Under the pieces are notes generated by a model that worked only from the letters and a program-made list of their open reading frames with translations, was not told the origin of the DNA and did no database searches. Of a stretch of DNA of 9,821 nucleotides, positions 1 to 7,335 are shown piece by piece. Made by a program: the position numbers and the translations under genes. Numbering within the stretch: position 1 is the stretch's first letter; each line of letters starts with the position of its first letter. Source of the stretch: Candidatus Aerophobota bacterium (lineage in GTDB: Bacteria; Aerophobota; Aerophobia; Aerophobales; B3-G15); the NCBI GenBank assembly GCA_021163905.1, contig JAGGTG010000197.1:1-9821 (forward strand), in the 5' to 3' direction.

Positions 1-65
1 CCCACATAGTTACAAGAAACTGTCCCAATTTCAGGGTAAGACCAGATTGAGCTTTTGATAATAAC
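1..65. other. Window edge downstream of the dehydrogenase; no gene seen
   Basis: This short stretch follows the stop codon of the zinc dehydrogenase in the direction of transcription. I see no stable GC-rich hairpin followed by a T-run on the minus strand, so there is no visible intrinsic terminator. An ATG on the minus strand at 7-5 runs off the edge but has no Shine-Dalgarno sequence in front of it. The operon could therefore continue beyond the window. Confidence 0.5.
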
Positions 66-1097
66 TTATGGTTTTATAACAATTTTAATTCTTTCTGGTA
101 GGTTCATGGTTTCAAGAGCTTTAGATATTTCATGAAGTGGAAACTCATGAGTTATTATCTTGGAGGTATCTACCAACCCTTTTTCCATTAGTTTGACTGA
201 TTTCAGCATAGTCCTTGGAGTTACAGAAAAAGAGGCATCCATTGCAATTTCTGTAAAATGAATATGCCCTGGAGACACGGGAATTGTTCCTGGAGTTGTA
301 ACCCCAAACATATTAATTCTGCTTCCCCTTCGGCAAAGATCAAACGCCAGCGAAGCTGCATCCAATACACCGGCAGCTTCGAATATCACATCAGGACCTT
401 TGGGGAGTATATCATAAACTTTTTCCCTGGGACTTTCTTTTTTTGAGTTAATAACATGGGTAGCTCCACATTTTTTAGCATATTCCAGTTTATAATCCTC
501 AATATCGATAAGAATAAGAGTTGCTGCTCCAGCTGCTGAGGCAACCTGAGTAAGTAAAAGTCCCATTGAACCAGCCCCTATTATAACTACATCCTCTCCT
601 AATCTTAAATTGCTATACTCAATCATTCCCTTATAAGATCCAGCTAAAGGTTCAGCTAAGGCTGCCGCAGAAAAAGATACCTGTTTTGGTTTTTTATAAA
701 GGTTTGTCTCTGGAACCACCACATATTCGGCAAATCCACCGTCCCTTACATCATCAAATCCATCTCCACCTATAACCGCTCCGTTTACACAGTAATGCTC
801 CAGACCACTTTTACAGTAATCACATTTCCCACAATAAATTGCGGGAGAAACTATCACCTCATCACCTTCCCTAAAATTTTTAACCCCTTTACCAACCTCA
901 CTAACAATTCCCGATATTTCATGACCAACAATTATTGGGGGAGTAAAATTTTTTCTCTCGCCGGTATAAGCCTTAAAATCTGTCTGGCATATACCGCAGG
1001 CCTTTACCTTTACTATAGTCTCACCATATCTTGGTTCTGGCTTAGGTACTTCCTTTAATTCTATGTGCTTTATATCCTCTAACACTGCTGCTAACAT
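66..1097 (-). CDS. Zinc-dependent medium-chain alcohol/polyol dehydrogenase (sorbitol/threonine dehydrogenase-like)
   Basis: This is a 343-residue cytoplasmic medium-chain dehydrogenase that should interconvert a secondary alcohol and a ketone with NAD. The N-terminal catalytic domain carries the catalytic zinc ligands Cys37 (in CGICQTD), His59-Glu60 (GHE) and Glu149 (LAEP). The structural zinc lobe is complete: Cys89, Cys92, Cys95 and Cys103. The Rossmann motif GAGSMG is at 174-179, and Asp198 at the end of the second strand favours NAD over NADP. The length is normal for sorbitol, threonine or butanediol dehydrogenase relatives. The ATG at 1097 was chosen over a longer frame starting at 1184 because AAGGAGGG lies 6-7 bases upstream, family homology begins there, and the longer version would overlap the upstream gene. 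It lies 28 bp after the last URO-D-like gene and is presumably co-transcribed. A sugar alcohol or sugar-acid substrate is inferred from the transporter context; the exact substrate is unknown. Confidence 0.9.
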   Translation of the reverse strand: MLAAVLEDIKHIELKEVPKPEPRYGETIVKVKACGICQTDFKAYTGERKNFTPPIIVGHEISGIVSEVGKGVKNFREGDEVIVSPAIYCGKCDYCKSGLEHYCVNGAVIGGDGFDDVRDGGFAEYVVVPETNLYKKPKQVSFSAAALAEPLAGSYKGMIEYSNLRLGEDVVIIGAGSMGLLLTQVASAAGAATLILIDIEDYKLEYAKKCGATHVINSKKESPREKVYDILPKGPDVIFEAAGVLDAASLAFDLCRRGSRINMFGVTTPGTIPVSPGHIHFTEIAMDASFSVTPRTMLKSVKLMEKGLVDTSKIITHEFPLHEISKALETMNLPERIKIVIKP

Positions 1098-1103
1098 TAA
1101 ATT

Positions 1104-1111
1104 CCCTCCTT
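1104..1111 (-). promoter_or_regulatory. Ribosome binding site of the zinc dehydrogenase
   Basis: The minus strand reads AAGGAGGG, six bases before the ATG at 1097. This near-perfect Shine-Dalgarno sequence decides the start in favour of 1097 over the upstream in-frame codons that reach into the preceding gene. Confidence 0.85.
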
Positions 1112-1125
1112 CTTTGTTATTAACT

Positions 1126-2190
1126 TCAGCTACACTTTTTGTAAACCCCGTATTTTTCAGCTGCATAATACATAGCAAGAACATTTACCTTGGGAATATC
1201 GGCTGTAAGAAGATTTGAAGCACGCAGAATAAATCCTCCTCCAGGTGCAACAGTTTCTATAAGATTCTTTACTTCCTTCTCTACTTCCTGAGGAGTTCCA
1301 TAGGGTAGAGTGTAATTTGTATCTATATTTCCCATAAGACAAAGACAATCTCCGTATTTTTTCTTAACCATTCCAATATCTACTCCGGCATGTTTTTCCA
1401 GGGGATGAATTCCATCTACCCCTAATCTTACAATATCATCTAATAAAGAAGTTACATTACCATCAGAGTGAAAAACAACCGGGACATTTTTAAAATCTTT
1501 AATTATACGAACCTCTTCCCTAAGATATGGAAAAAGAATTTCTCTAAGAAGATCAGGTGAGAGAAAAGGCCCTGAATTATAGGCAAGATCATCTGCAATA
1601 ATTATTCCATGAGCTCCTGCTTTAATGTATTTTTTAGCTATCTCAGCTTGATATTGAGTATATTTTTTTATCAAGTACTCAAGTTCCTTTCGATTTGTTT
1701 TAGAATAAATCATATAATTCTCAAATCCCCCCACAAGTGAGGTGAGTCTTTCAAATCCGCCAGATACAACTCCAAATATAAAATAATCCGTATTTTCCGC
1801 CCATAGTTGAACTTCATCTGTTTTAAATTCATCTAAGGAAGGAAATTTATAACTGTAAACTTCATTAATATCCTTTATAGGTGAGTCCAATAATGCTGGG
1901 GTAAGTAGTCCAATTTTTGATTCTTTGTATACACAGCCCCAACAATCTTTAAAGATCTTTCTTCCCTCCTCATCCTCTCCAAGAACTTCCCTAATCTCAT
2001 AACCAACGTTAGTAGCTTTTAGATCCATATTTAATATTTCCCATATATGAAGCAAATCTATAAAATGGCTTCCACTGGTTTTACCTATAAGTTTAATTAA
2101 AAGAGCTGGATCTATAAACCATTCACCTTTTGGTACTTTATCTGGTTCTTTATGCTCAAAGGCACACAGAACTCGATCAATGTGATTCAT
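1126..2190 (-). CDS. Uroporphyrinogen decarboxylase-fold protein, HSDGN type (third of three)
   Basis: This 354-residue soluble protein belongs to the URO-D superfamily, which includes HemE and the MtaA/CmuA methyltransferases. The N-terminus (RVLCAFEHKEPDKVP, residues 6-20) is the typical family opening. Other family marks are Asp200-Asp201 followed by NSGPFLSP (205-212), HSDGN (241-245), MGNID (286-290) with YGTPQEV just after, and the C-terminal gly-rich GGGFIL segment (317-322). In corrinoid-linked MtaA-type enzymes the His-x-Cys at this place binds zinc. Here Cys is replaced by Asp, so the MtaA zinc site is not intact. It also lacks HemE's usual FPKGAG-like context, so heme synthesis is unlikely. 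The start overlaps the previous gene by 14 bp, suggesting translational coupling. GGGAGG sits only three bases before the ATG, an unusually short spacing. The reaction is unknown. Confidence 0.85.
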   Translation of the reverse strand: MNHIDRVLCAFEHKEPDKVPKGEWFIDPALLIKLIGKTSGSHFIDLLHIWEILNMDLKATNVGYEIREVLGEDEEGRKIFKDCWGCVYKESKIGLLTPALLDSPIKDINEVYSYKFPSLDEFKTDEVQLWAENTDYFIFGVVSGGFERLTSLVGGFENYMIYSKTNRKELEYLIKKYTQYQAEIAKKYIKAGAHGIIIADDLAYNSGPFLSPDLLREILFPYLREEVRIIKDFKNVPVVFHSDGNVTSLLDDIVRLGVDGIHPLEKHAGVDIGMVKKKYGDCLCLMGNIDTNYTLPYGTPQEVEKEVKNLIETVAPGGGFILRASNLLTADIPKVNVLAMYYAAEKYGVYKKCS

Positions 2191-3376
2191 TTACCTCCCT
2201 TGTATTTTTTTCTTTAATAACAGATCTAACAACATCAATCCAAACTCTTATCTTAGAAAGATCCCGTTCCAAGGTATGAACAGGCTGAAATCCATCTGCT
2301 CGAATACAAAAAGGTACATTTTTTTCTGTGCATATATCTATTATTTCCCTTATCTTCAACCTCATCTTTTCCTCATCTGCTTCAAGAACATCCCTGAACG
2401 GGTCCAGATCCACATCAAGAGGAGTATGCGGAGCAAATGTTTTAGCTGCTTTTAAAACATCTGTCTTTGGTCCAACATGAAACATCTTTAAACCAGGGAT
2501 CTTTTTTATTAAGGTAATAAAATCACTCGTATCACCACAACTGTGCCAGTAAAGAATACCACCGTAAAAATTAGCCAGCTCTATCTCATAGGGAAGAACA
2601 AACTCCTCATACATTTCAGGAGTTATAAGGGGAAGGCCAACCTCGTCATTAAAGAGGAATGTTTTCTCTATAGGAAGGTGTAAAAATCTTGCCCTCTCTT
2701 TAACCCACTCCTTTTCAGAATCTGTTATAAATCGCATAAGTTCATGGACAAACTCTGGGTCCTCAAGCATATCTATTATTATGTTATCCAGTCCTCTTAG
2801 ATGAGCTGCAATACAAAAAGGGCCTCGAACCCACATAGGAAAAAGTACCCTGAATCTTCCATTTACAAGTTTGTTCATTTTTTCATAAAATTCATGAATT
2901 CTTGGCATAAGTCCACTTTTGTAAAAATCAGGACACTTCAAAGAGGCTAATTTTTCTTTTTTCTCCAGTAAGGGTGGATTTTCAATCCAACCCTCTCTAT
3001 TGGGGAAAAACCTGATTTTAGGCCCAAAAAAACTAAGTTCAGTAACCACTCCAAACCAGATAAATAAATCTTTAGTGTAGTAGGTATTGTCCTTCCAGTT
3101 GTTGAAATGGTAAATATTCATTCTCAGTTGAGTTTTTAGATGAGTTTCGGCATTAGAGTAGTAATCCCTTAAATCTACCTTTAATATTTTTGCCCATAGT
3201 GCATTATCTGGAAATACAAGAAAAGGAATAGCCTGAGATGGATTTAATCTTGGAAACCCACGCCACATATCCCTTGGCCAGGTCTGATTCTCCCAAAATC
3301 TCCCATTTTTTAAATTATCGGGACTTTCAATGATTTTTTCCATTTCGTCAAACAGGTGTCCCAGATTATTACTCAT
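2177..3376 (-). CDS. Uroporphyrinogen decarboxylase-fold protein, HSCGD type (second of three)
   Basis: This 399-residue protein is the longest of the three URO-D-fold paralogs. Family features are WVRGPFCIAAHLRG (182-195) with a DPEFV helix following, LFNDEVGLPLITPEMYEEF (241-259), and HSCGD (278-282). The His278-x-Cys280 pair matches the zinc-binding His-x-Cys of MtaA/CmuA methyltransferases. The third MtaA ligand is a Cys near the C-terminus in a Gly-Cys context. Here the nearest candidate is Cys357 in FCIRADG, not clearly in register, so zinc binding is plausible but unproven. The roughly 100-residue N-terminal part is rich in Trp and Tyr and unlike HemE. It starts four bases inside the previous gene (ATGA overlap) and ends 14 bases inside the next, so the three paralogs look translationally coupled. 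The AGAGGA site about eight bases upstream supports the ATG. Function is unknown; methyl transfer or decarboxylation would be the family precedents. Confidence 0.82.
   Translation of the reverse strand: MSNNLGHLFDEMEKIIESPDNLKNGRFWENQTWPRDMWRGFPRLNPSQAIPFLVFPDNALWAKILKVDLRDYYSNAETHLKTQLRMNIYHFNNWKDNTYYTKDLFIWFGVVTELSFFGPKIRFFPNREGWIENPPLLEKKEKLASLKCPDFYKSGLMPRIHEFYEKMNKLVNGRFRVLFPMWVRGPFCIAAHLRGLDNIIIDMLEDPEFVHELMRFITDSEKEWVKERARFLHLPIEKTFLFNDEVGLPLITPEMYEEFVLPYEIELANFYGGILYWHSCGDTSDFITLIKKIPGLKMFHVGPKTDVLKAAKTFAPHTPLDVDLDPFRDVLEADEEKMRLKIREIIDICTEKNVPFCIRADGFQPVHTLERDLSKIRVWIDVVRSVIKEKNTREVNESH
2191..2199 (-). promoter_or_regulatory. Closely spaced ribosome binding site inside the upstream gene
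   Basis: The minus strand reads GGGAGGTAA directly before the ATG at 2190, leaving only three bases between GGAGG and the start. The site lies within the last codons of the preceding URO-D-like gene. The tight spacing together with the 14-bp gene overlap suggests that ribosomes finishing the upstream frame reinitiate here. Confidence 0.6.
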
Positions 3377-4458
3377 AGATCTTTCCTCTTCATTTTTCTT
3401 ATCAAATCCTTCCCTTCCTCAACTGTTTTAACAACAGGGCATATACACAATCCTCTTGGAGATAGTGTATTTAAAAGCTCTCTAATTTCCTCTCTGGTTA
3501 GATCTCCCCAGATAAGGAGAGGTTTGTGTTTTTGCACTTCTTTGAGAGTTGGGAGAAGCTCAAAAATGGAAGGTCCAAATAAATCCCTGGTTACCTCTAT
3601 TATTTTTAAATTTTCCATTTTATACAACTCATCCAGACAATAAAGACCGTCTGGATGAAGATGCATAAAAACCCATTTAAAATCATTAACCATTTTGAGA
3701 TGTTTTTCTAGTAAAATCTCCCTGTATAACTTTGGGGAAAGATAAGCCAATGAATCTTCCTGCATATACTGGCAATAATCAGGTGTTAAGATATTATACC
3801 AAGGCACTACATAGTGACCATAGAATTTAGGCGTTTTTTCTATCTGAGTCTTAGCTACTTTTACCCATATATCTGCGTATATAGAGGCAAGTTTTTTTAC
3901 ATTTTCCGGGTTATCATATAACTCCAAAACCATCCTTTCCTGGCCCAATGCAGCACCCATCATATCTCCAACTCCCCTAACCGGAACAAAAGATGTAGCC
4001 AATGGATATCTTCCCCTGGAATGTTCAATTAAAACTTCCTTAAACTCCAGCAATTTTTGAAACCACTTATTATCAAGGGAAAAACTTATCTCATCAAGTT
4101 TATCCCAGTCATTTAAATAAGGTGCAGTCCAATAAGTAGCCGAAGAGGCATAAACGGGAATACCAACAATTGCCTCCATCCAGGGAAATCCCGGAAGGGG
4201 TGATGCCGACCAAAATAAGTCATCTCCAACCTGTTCGTGCTCTAAAAAAAGTCGATCATAATCATCTAAAAAATCTTTCGGGTTAATTGCCTCAGGAACT
4301 ATAACCGATCCTTTTAATGAGGAGAATACTTCGGATGCTTTTTTATACAGTTCCAGAGGCATCTCACTACCAACATATATTCCCAAAAGTGGTTCTTCTA
4401 CGGGCTCCATATTTAAAAAAGCTTCATTTTTCCTTATTATTTTATCATAATCACGCAT
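3373..4458 (-). CDS. Uroporphyrinogen decarboxylase-fold protein, diverged HLHPDG type (first of three)
   Basis: This 361-residue protein is the most diverged of the three and is assigned to the URO-D fold by its layout. It has a mid-protein RGVGDMMGAALG segment (161-172) where relatives carry the GPF..A..LRG helix, then a DNPENV stretch. A CQYMQEDSLAYLSPKLYREI block (229-248) corresponds to the family's D-x(n)-LSPxLYxE active-site region. HLHPDG (266-271) sits where paralogs have HSCG or HSDG. The zinc Cys is thus absent, with an extra His. Near the C-terminus LCICPVV (337-343) replaces the gly-rich FIL segment. AGAGGA seven bases upstream supports the ATG. It begins 15 bp after the hydroxyacid dehydrogenase stop, and its own TGA overlaps the next ATG as ATGA. 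Being catalytically impaired or substrate-shifted is possible. Function is unknown; family assignment is less secure than for the other two. Confidence 0.72.
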   Translation of the reverse strand: MRDYDKIIRKNEAFLNMEPVEEPLLGIYVGSEMPLELYKKASEVFSSLKGSVIVPEAINPKDFLDDYDRLFLEHEQVGDDLFWSASPLPGFPWMEAIVGIPVYASSATYWTAPYLNDWDKLDEISFSLDNKWFQKLLEFKEVLIEHSRGRYPLATSFVPVRGVGDMMGAALGQERMVLELYDNPENVKKLASIYADIWVKVAKTQIEKTPKFYGHYVVPWYNILTPDYCQYMQEDSLAYLSPKLYREILLEKHLKMVNDFKWVFMHLHPDGLYCLDELYKMENLKIIEVTRDLFGPSIFELLPTLKEVQKHKPLLIWGDLTREEIRELLNTLSPRGLCICPVVKTVEEGKDLIRKMKRKDL

Positions 4459-4473
4459 ATTTTGTCCTCTAAG

Positions 4474-5451
4474 CTATTTTTTTAAAACCTCTGGATTTAC
4501 CAGATTGGGAGGTATTTCTCCCTTCAAAGCTGCAATACAATTTTCCGCCATCATTATAGCCATCTTTTCTCTTGCTTCTTTAGTAGCACTTCCTATATGA
4601 GGTGTTAACACAACGTTCTTCATATCTGAAAGTCCTTCGGTAATTTCAGGCTCATTTTCGTAAACATCCAAAGCTGCACCGGCAATTTTTCCTTTTTTTA
4701 AAGCTTTAACCAGAGCAATCTCATCAATTACCGCTCCACGGGAGGTATTTATAAGGTAAGCTGTTTTTTTCATTAAACCCAGTTCTTTTTCTCCTATCAA
4801 ATGTCTTGTTTTGCTGGTCAAGGGAACATGGAGGCTAATAAAATCAGATTCTTTAAGAAGATACTCTAACTCAACTCTCTTCCCGCCTATTTTTTTCATT
4901 TCTTCATTTTCCACAAGGTCATAGTAAAGAACTCTCATATTAAATACCCGGGATTTTTTAGCTACCTCCGTACCAATTCTTCCAGCTCCAATAATACCAA
5001 GAGTTTTACCTTTTACCTCTGCTCCTAAGAAAAGCTTAGGTCCACCTCCCTTGAAATTCCCTGCTCTAACGAAACTATCAGCTTCTATAACACGCCTTGC
5101 TACACAGAGCAATAAACACCAGCTCATCTCAGCTACAGCCTCAGTTAAAACTCCAGGTGTATTGGTAACCATTATACCTTTCTTAGTCGCAACCTCAACA
5201 TCTATATTGTTATAACCCACAGCATAGTTAGCTATAACCTTTAAGCTTGGCTCGGAGCTTATGATTTCATCATCTATCATCTCAGTTCCTATGCAACATA
5301 GAGCTTGTTTCCCACGTAACTTATCTATTATCTCACTTTTACTTAACGGAATATCCTCTGTATTGGTATCTACCTCACAGTGTTTTTTTAAAATATCCAC
5401 ACCTACCTGGGGAATATCCCTTGTAATTAAAACTTTCCAATGTTTTTCCAT
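4474..5451 (-). CDS. D-isomer-specific 2-hydroxyacid dehydrogenase (glyoxylate/hydroxypyruvate reductase-like)
   Basis: This 325-residue cytoplasmic enzyme interconverts a D-2-hydroxyacid and a 2-oxoacid with a nicotinamide cofactor. The catalytic triad of the family is complete: Arg238 (NTSRGAVIDE), Glu267 (ENEPE) and His285 (PHIGSAT). The nucleotide-binding GAGRIG is at 155-160, and Asp178 after the second strand indicates NAD preference. The substrate-loop segment GYNNIDVEVA (79-88) and TNTPGVLTE resemble glyoxylate/hydroxypyruvate reductases more than phosphoglycerate dehydrogenase, and no ACT domain is present. A TTG-started frame begins at 5463, but GGGAGAG lies immediately upstream of the ATG at 5449-5451 and the TTG has no ribosome site, so the ATG is preferred. 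It lies 26 bp after the second permease and 15 bp before the URO-D-like genes. A role reducing or oxidising a sugar-acid intermediate is inferred from context; the substrate is not determined. Confidence 0.92.
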   Translation of the reverse strand: MEKHWKVLITRDIPQVGVDILKKHCEVDTNTEDIPLSKSEIIDKLRGKQALCCIGTEMIDDEIISSEPSLKVIANYAVGYNNIDVEVATKKGIMVTNTPGVLTEAVAEMSWCLLLCVARRVIEADSFVRAGNFKGGGPKLFLGAEVKGKTLGIIGAGRIGTEVAKKSRVFNMRVLYYDLVENEEMKKIGGKRVELEYLLKESDFISLHVPLTSKTRHLIGEKELGLMKKTAYLINTSRGAVIDEIALVKALKKGKIAGAALDVYENEPEITEGLSDMKNVVLTPHIGSATKEAREKMAIMMAENCIAALKGEIPPNLVNPEVLKK

Positions 5452-5454
5452 TTT

Positions 5455-5461
5455 CTCTCCC
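5455..5461 (-). promoter_or_regulatory. Ribosome binding site deciding the hydroxyacid dehydrogenase start
   Basis: The minus strand reads GGGAGAG followed by AAA and ATG. This site overlaps the alternative TTG codon at 5463-5461. A ribosome bound here would initiate at the ATG at 5451 and not at the TTG. Confidence 0.7.
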
Positions 5462-5477
5462 AAACTATTAATCTATC

Positions 5478-6311
5478 TCATTTAAATCCAGTTAAAGCTA
5501 TTCCTCGTACTATATACTTCTGCAAAAATAAAAATAACACAGCCACAGGAACTACTATAGCTACAGCACCAGCCATCAATGGACCATATCTTATTACCTG
5601 TAGTCCCTTTAAACCTGACAGAGCAATAGGTAGAGTCATCATCTTCGGCTCTCTCAACATCACCAGAGGCCATAGAAAATCGTTCCAAACCCACATAAAC
5701 TTAATAACCAAAAGAGTAACACAAGCCGGTCTTAAGAGGGGAAAGGCAACTTCCATTAAAATCCGAGGTTCTGAAGCTCCATCAATACGAGCAGCATCTA
5801 ATAGTTCCTCAGGTATGGCCATTGCATATTGTCTCATAAGAAATATGCCGAATATACTCAAATAATTAACTATAATAACACCCCAGTAGGTATTATCTCC
5901 TTTTAATCGAACCATAGTGAGATACAGTGGAATCACACGAGTGAAATCAGGGACCATTATAGAAGAAAGCAAAATTAAGAAAATGATATTTAACCCTCTA
6001 CTGCGGAACTTTGCCAATCCATAACCAACCATAGTTGCAAAAAAAACAGAACTCACACATGCAACCCCGGCTATAAAGAAACTATTAAAAAATAGACGAG
6101 GAAGAGGAAAAGTATGAGCTAATTCTACGAAATTTTGAAAGGTTGGGCTTTTTGGAAGGAAAGAAATGGGCAATTTAAACATCTCAGTATAAGGTTTAAA
6201 AGCAGTTGCTAACATCCATAAAAAGGGTATTAACACTGTTATTACCCCTACTGTTAGAATAAAATATAGCAAAACTTTTATAACACCAGATATTATTTGT
6301 GATAATTTCAT
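5478..6311 (-). CDS. ABC carbohydrate transporter permease, MalG/LacG type
   Basis: This 277-residue inner-membrane protein is one half of the translocation pore of a CUT1-type carbohydrate importer. About six hydrophobic segments are visible, near residues 12-37, 74-98, 108-123, 141-160, 193-215 and 243-263. The cytoplasmic EAA loop that docks on the ATPase is clear: EELLDAARIDGAS at 168-180 followed by FPLLRP. The N-terminal IPFLWMLATAFKP and the C-terminal GIALTGFK ending are typical of MalG-like subunits. The ATG at 6311 has only a distant AAAGGG site (about ten bases), so translation may depend partly on coupling to the upstream permease, which ends 34 bp before. It pairs with the MalF-like subunit encoded just upstream. 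No ATP-binding subunit is encoded nearby. Confidence 0.94.
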   Translation of the reverse strand: MKLSQIISGVIKVLLYFILTVGVITVLIPFLWMLATAFKPYTEMFKLPISFLPKSPTFQNFVELAHTFPLPRLFFNSFFIAGVACVSSVFFATMVGYGLAKFRSRGLNIIFLILLSSIMVPDFTRVIPLYLTMVRLKGDNTYWGVIIVNYLSIFGIFLMRQYAMAIPEELLDAARIDGASEPRILMEVAFPLLRPACVTLLVIKFMWVWNDFLWPLVMLREPKMMTLPIALSGLKGLQVIRYGPLMAGAVAIVVPVAVLFLFLQKYIVRGIALTGFK

Positions 6312-6345
6312 CTATCCATTACCCTTTATTAGATATTAGACAGAT

Positions 6346-7227
6346 TCAATACTCTATCTGTGTTCGTCTCTCAAAAAACTTCATTTGAATAACGGTAATT
6401 ACAAGAATAATGACGAACAAAAATAAAGCCATGGCAGATCCCTTACCCATCCTAGAATAACGGAAAGCTGTCTCATACATCAGATATGCAACAGTATAGG
6501 TAGCACTTCCAGGCCCCCCCTCGGTTAGCATATAAACCTCTCCAAACACCGTTAAACCATATATTGTGTTGTATATTAAAAGAAATGTAATAATAGGCCT
6601 TGCAAGGGGAAGAGTAATATGAATAAGTTGATGGAAACCACTTGCTCCATCAACTTTTGCTGCATCATAAAACTGTTCTGGAATAGTTAAAAGTCCTGCC
6701 AGGAATACAATTACATTAAATCCCAATCTCATCCATGCCTGAGTTATAGCTACACAAAATAGCGCCAATCTTGGATCCATAATCCATCTTGAAGGAGGAA
6801 GATGTAAAACTTGCAAAATACGGTTAAACAACCCAAAAGTAGGCTGATAACACCATGTCCATATTATACCTACTGCTACAACTCCAGCCACACTAGGAAG
6901 AAAATAAAAAGTTCTATAAATAGCTCGGAGCTTTATAACCTTGGTTAACAAAATGGCGATAAAAAGTGCAGTAAAAGTGGTAAGAGAAACACTTATAAAT
7001 GTAAAATAAAATGTGTTCACAGTAGATTTATAAAAAAGTGAATCCGTAAAAATTTCTTTGAAATTATCTAATCCAACAAATAGGGGATTTGTTTCAACAC
7101 CCATCCATCGATGAGCAGATAAAATAATGGCGTAATACATAGGATAAAGCATAAATAACCCATACCATAAGACCCCAGGTATCACAAAGATATAACCCCA
7201 TTTTTCGCGTGAGATTTTAACTCCCAT
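6346..7227 (-). CDS. ABC carbohydrate transporter permease, MalF/LacF/UgpA type
   Basis: This 293-residue inner-membrane protein forms the second half of the sugar importer pore. Hydrophobic segments lie near residues 11-33, 70-95, 104-126, 155-180, 208-230 and 262-283. The EAA loop is IPEQFYDAAKVDGAS (182-196), followed by ITLPLARP. The periplasmic LTEGGPG (234-240) is a well-known mark of MalF/UgpA-like permeases of the CUT1 family. The protein lacks the large periplasmic P2 loop of enterobacterial MalF, as is usual for Gram-positive-type and thermophile homologs. The ATG at 7227 has only a modest GAGAAG/AAAGG ribosome site. It is preceded by a 127-bp spacer with two hairpins, so it may be expressed at a lower level than the solute-binding protein. 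It lies 34 bp ahead of the MalG-like gene. Confidence 0.94.
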   Translation of the reverse strand: MGVKISREKWGYIFVIPGVLWYGLFMLYPMYYAIILSAHRWMGVETNPLFVGLDNFKEIFTDSLFYKSTVNTFYFTFISVSLTTFTALFIAILLTKVIKLRAIYRTFYFLPSVAGVVAVGIIWTWCYQPTFGLFNRILQVLHLPPSRWIMDPRLALFCVAITQAWMRLGFNVIVFLAGLLTIPEQFYDAAKVDGASGFHQLIHITLPLARPIITFLLIYNTIYGLTVFGEVYMLTEGGPGSATYTVAYLMYETAFRYSRMGKGSAMALFLFVIILVITVIQMKFFERRTQIEY

Positions 7228-7257
7228 CTTCTCAGCCTTTATACTCTAGTTTATTTC

Positions 7258-7291
7258 CCTGCCTACTGTCCAACAATAGACAGCAGGCAGG
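7258..7291 (-). other. 13-bp RNA stem-loop between binding-protein and permease genes
   Basis: The arms at 7258-7270 and 7279-7291 enclose an 8-base loop. Read as minus-strand RNA all 13 positions pair, counting one G-U wobble. Read as plus-strand RNA the same position is an A-C mismatch, which fits selection for structure in the transcribed strand. No T-run follows, so it is not a standard terminator. Such hairpins after a binding-protein gene, as between malE and malF, commonly stabilise the upstream mRNA segment and dampen the permease genes; that role is inferred here. Confidence 0.65.
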
Positions 7292-7317
7292 TGAGATTAT
7301 AGAATGTTCTAACACAC

Positions 7318-7335
7318 TGGGATTTTTTAATCCCA
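7318..7335 (-). other. Short 7-bp stem-loop just after the binding-protein stop
   Basis: TGGGATT at 7318-7324 and AATCCCA at 7329-7335 form a perfect 7-bp stem with a 4-base loop, about 20 bases after the stop codon of the solute-binding gene in the transcript. It has no following T-run on the minus strand. With the longer hairpin at 7258-7291 it makes a tandem structure in the 127-bp spacer. Confidence 0.5.

Noticed and set aside
1..52. Edge sequence with GGGACAGTTTCTTG-like text that resembles an insertion-sequence end
   Set aside because: No transposase, inverted-repeat partner or target duplication is visible within the window, so it cannot be supported.
1098..1184. Longer N-terminus for the zinc dehydrogenase
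   Set aside because: The extra 29 residues are not family-like, overlap the upstream gene, and ignore the strong ribosome site in front of 1097.
1126..4458. HemE, the heme-pathway uroporphyrinogen decarboxylase
   Set aside because: Three diverged copies in a sugar operon, absence of other heme genes, and atypical active-site segments argue against a housekeeping heme role.
5440..5865. Plus-strand open frames across the cluster, such as 5440-5865, 3356-3643 and 795-1058
   Set aside because: They are antisense to well-supported genes, lack ribosome sites, and have low-complexity translations without recognisable domains.
7296..7301. Perfect TATAAT on the minus strand as an internal promoter for the permeases
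   Set aside because: No TTGACA-like -35 lies at 16-18 bp; the bases there belong to the short hairpin arm. A lone -10 match is expected by chance in AT-rich DNA.
7258..7335. Intrinsic terminator between binding protein and permeases
   Set aside because: Neither hairpin is followed by a T-run in the transcribed strand, and the permease genes need read-through to be expressed.
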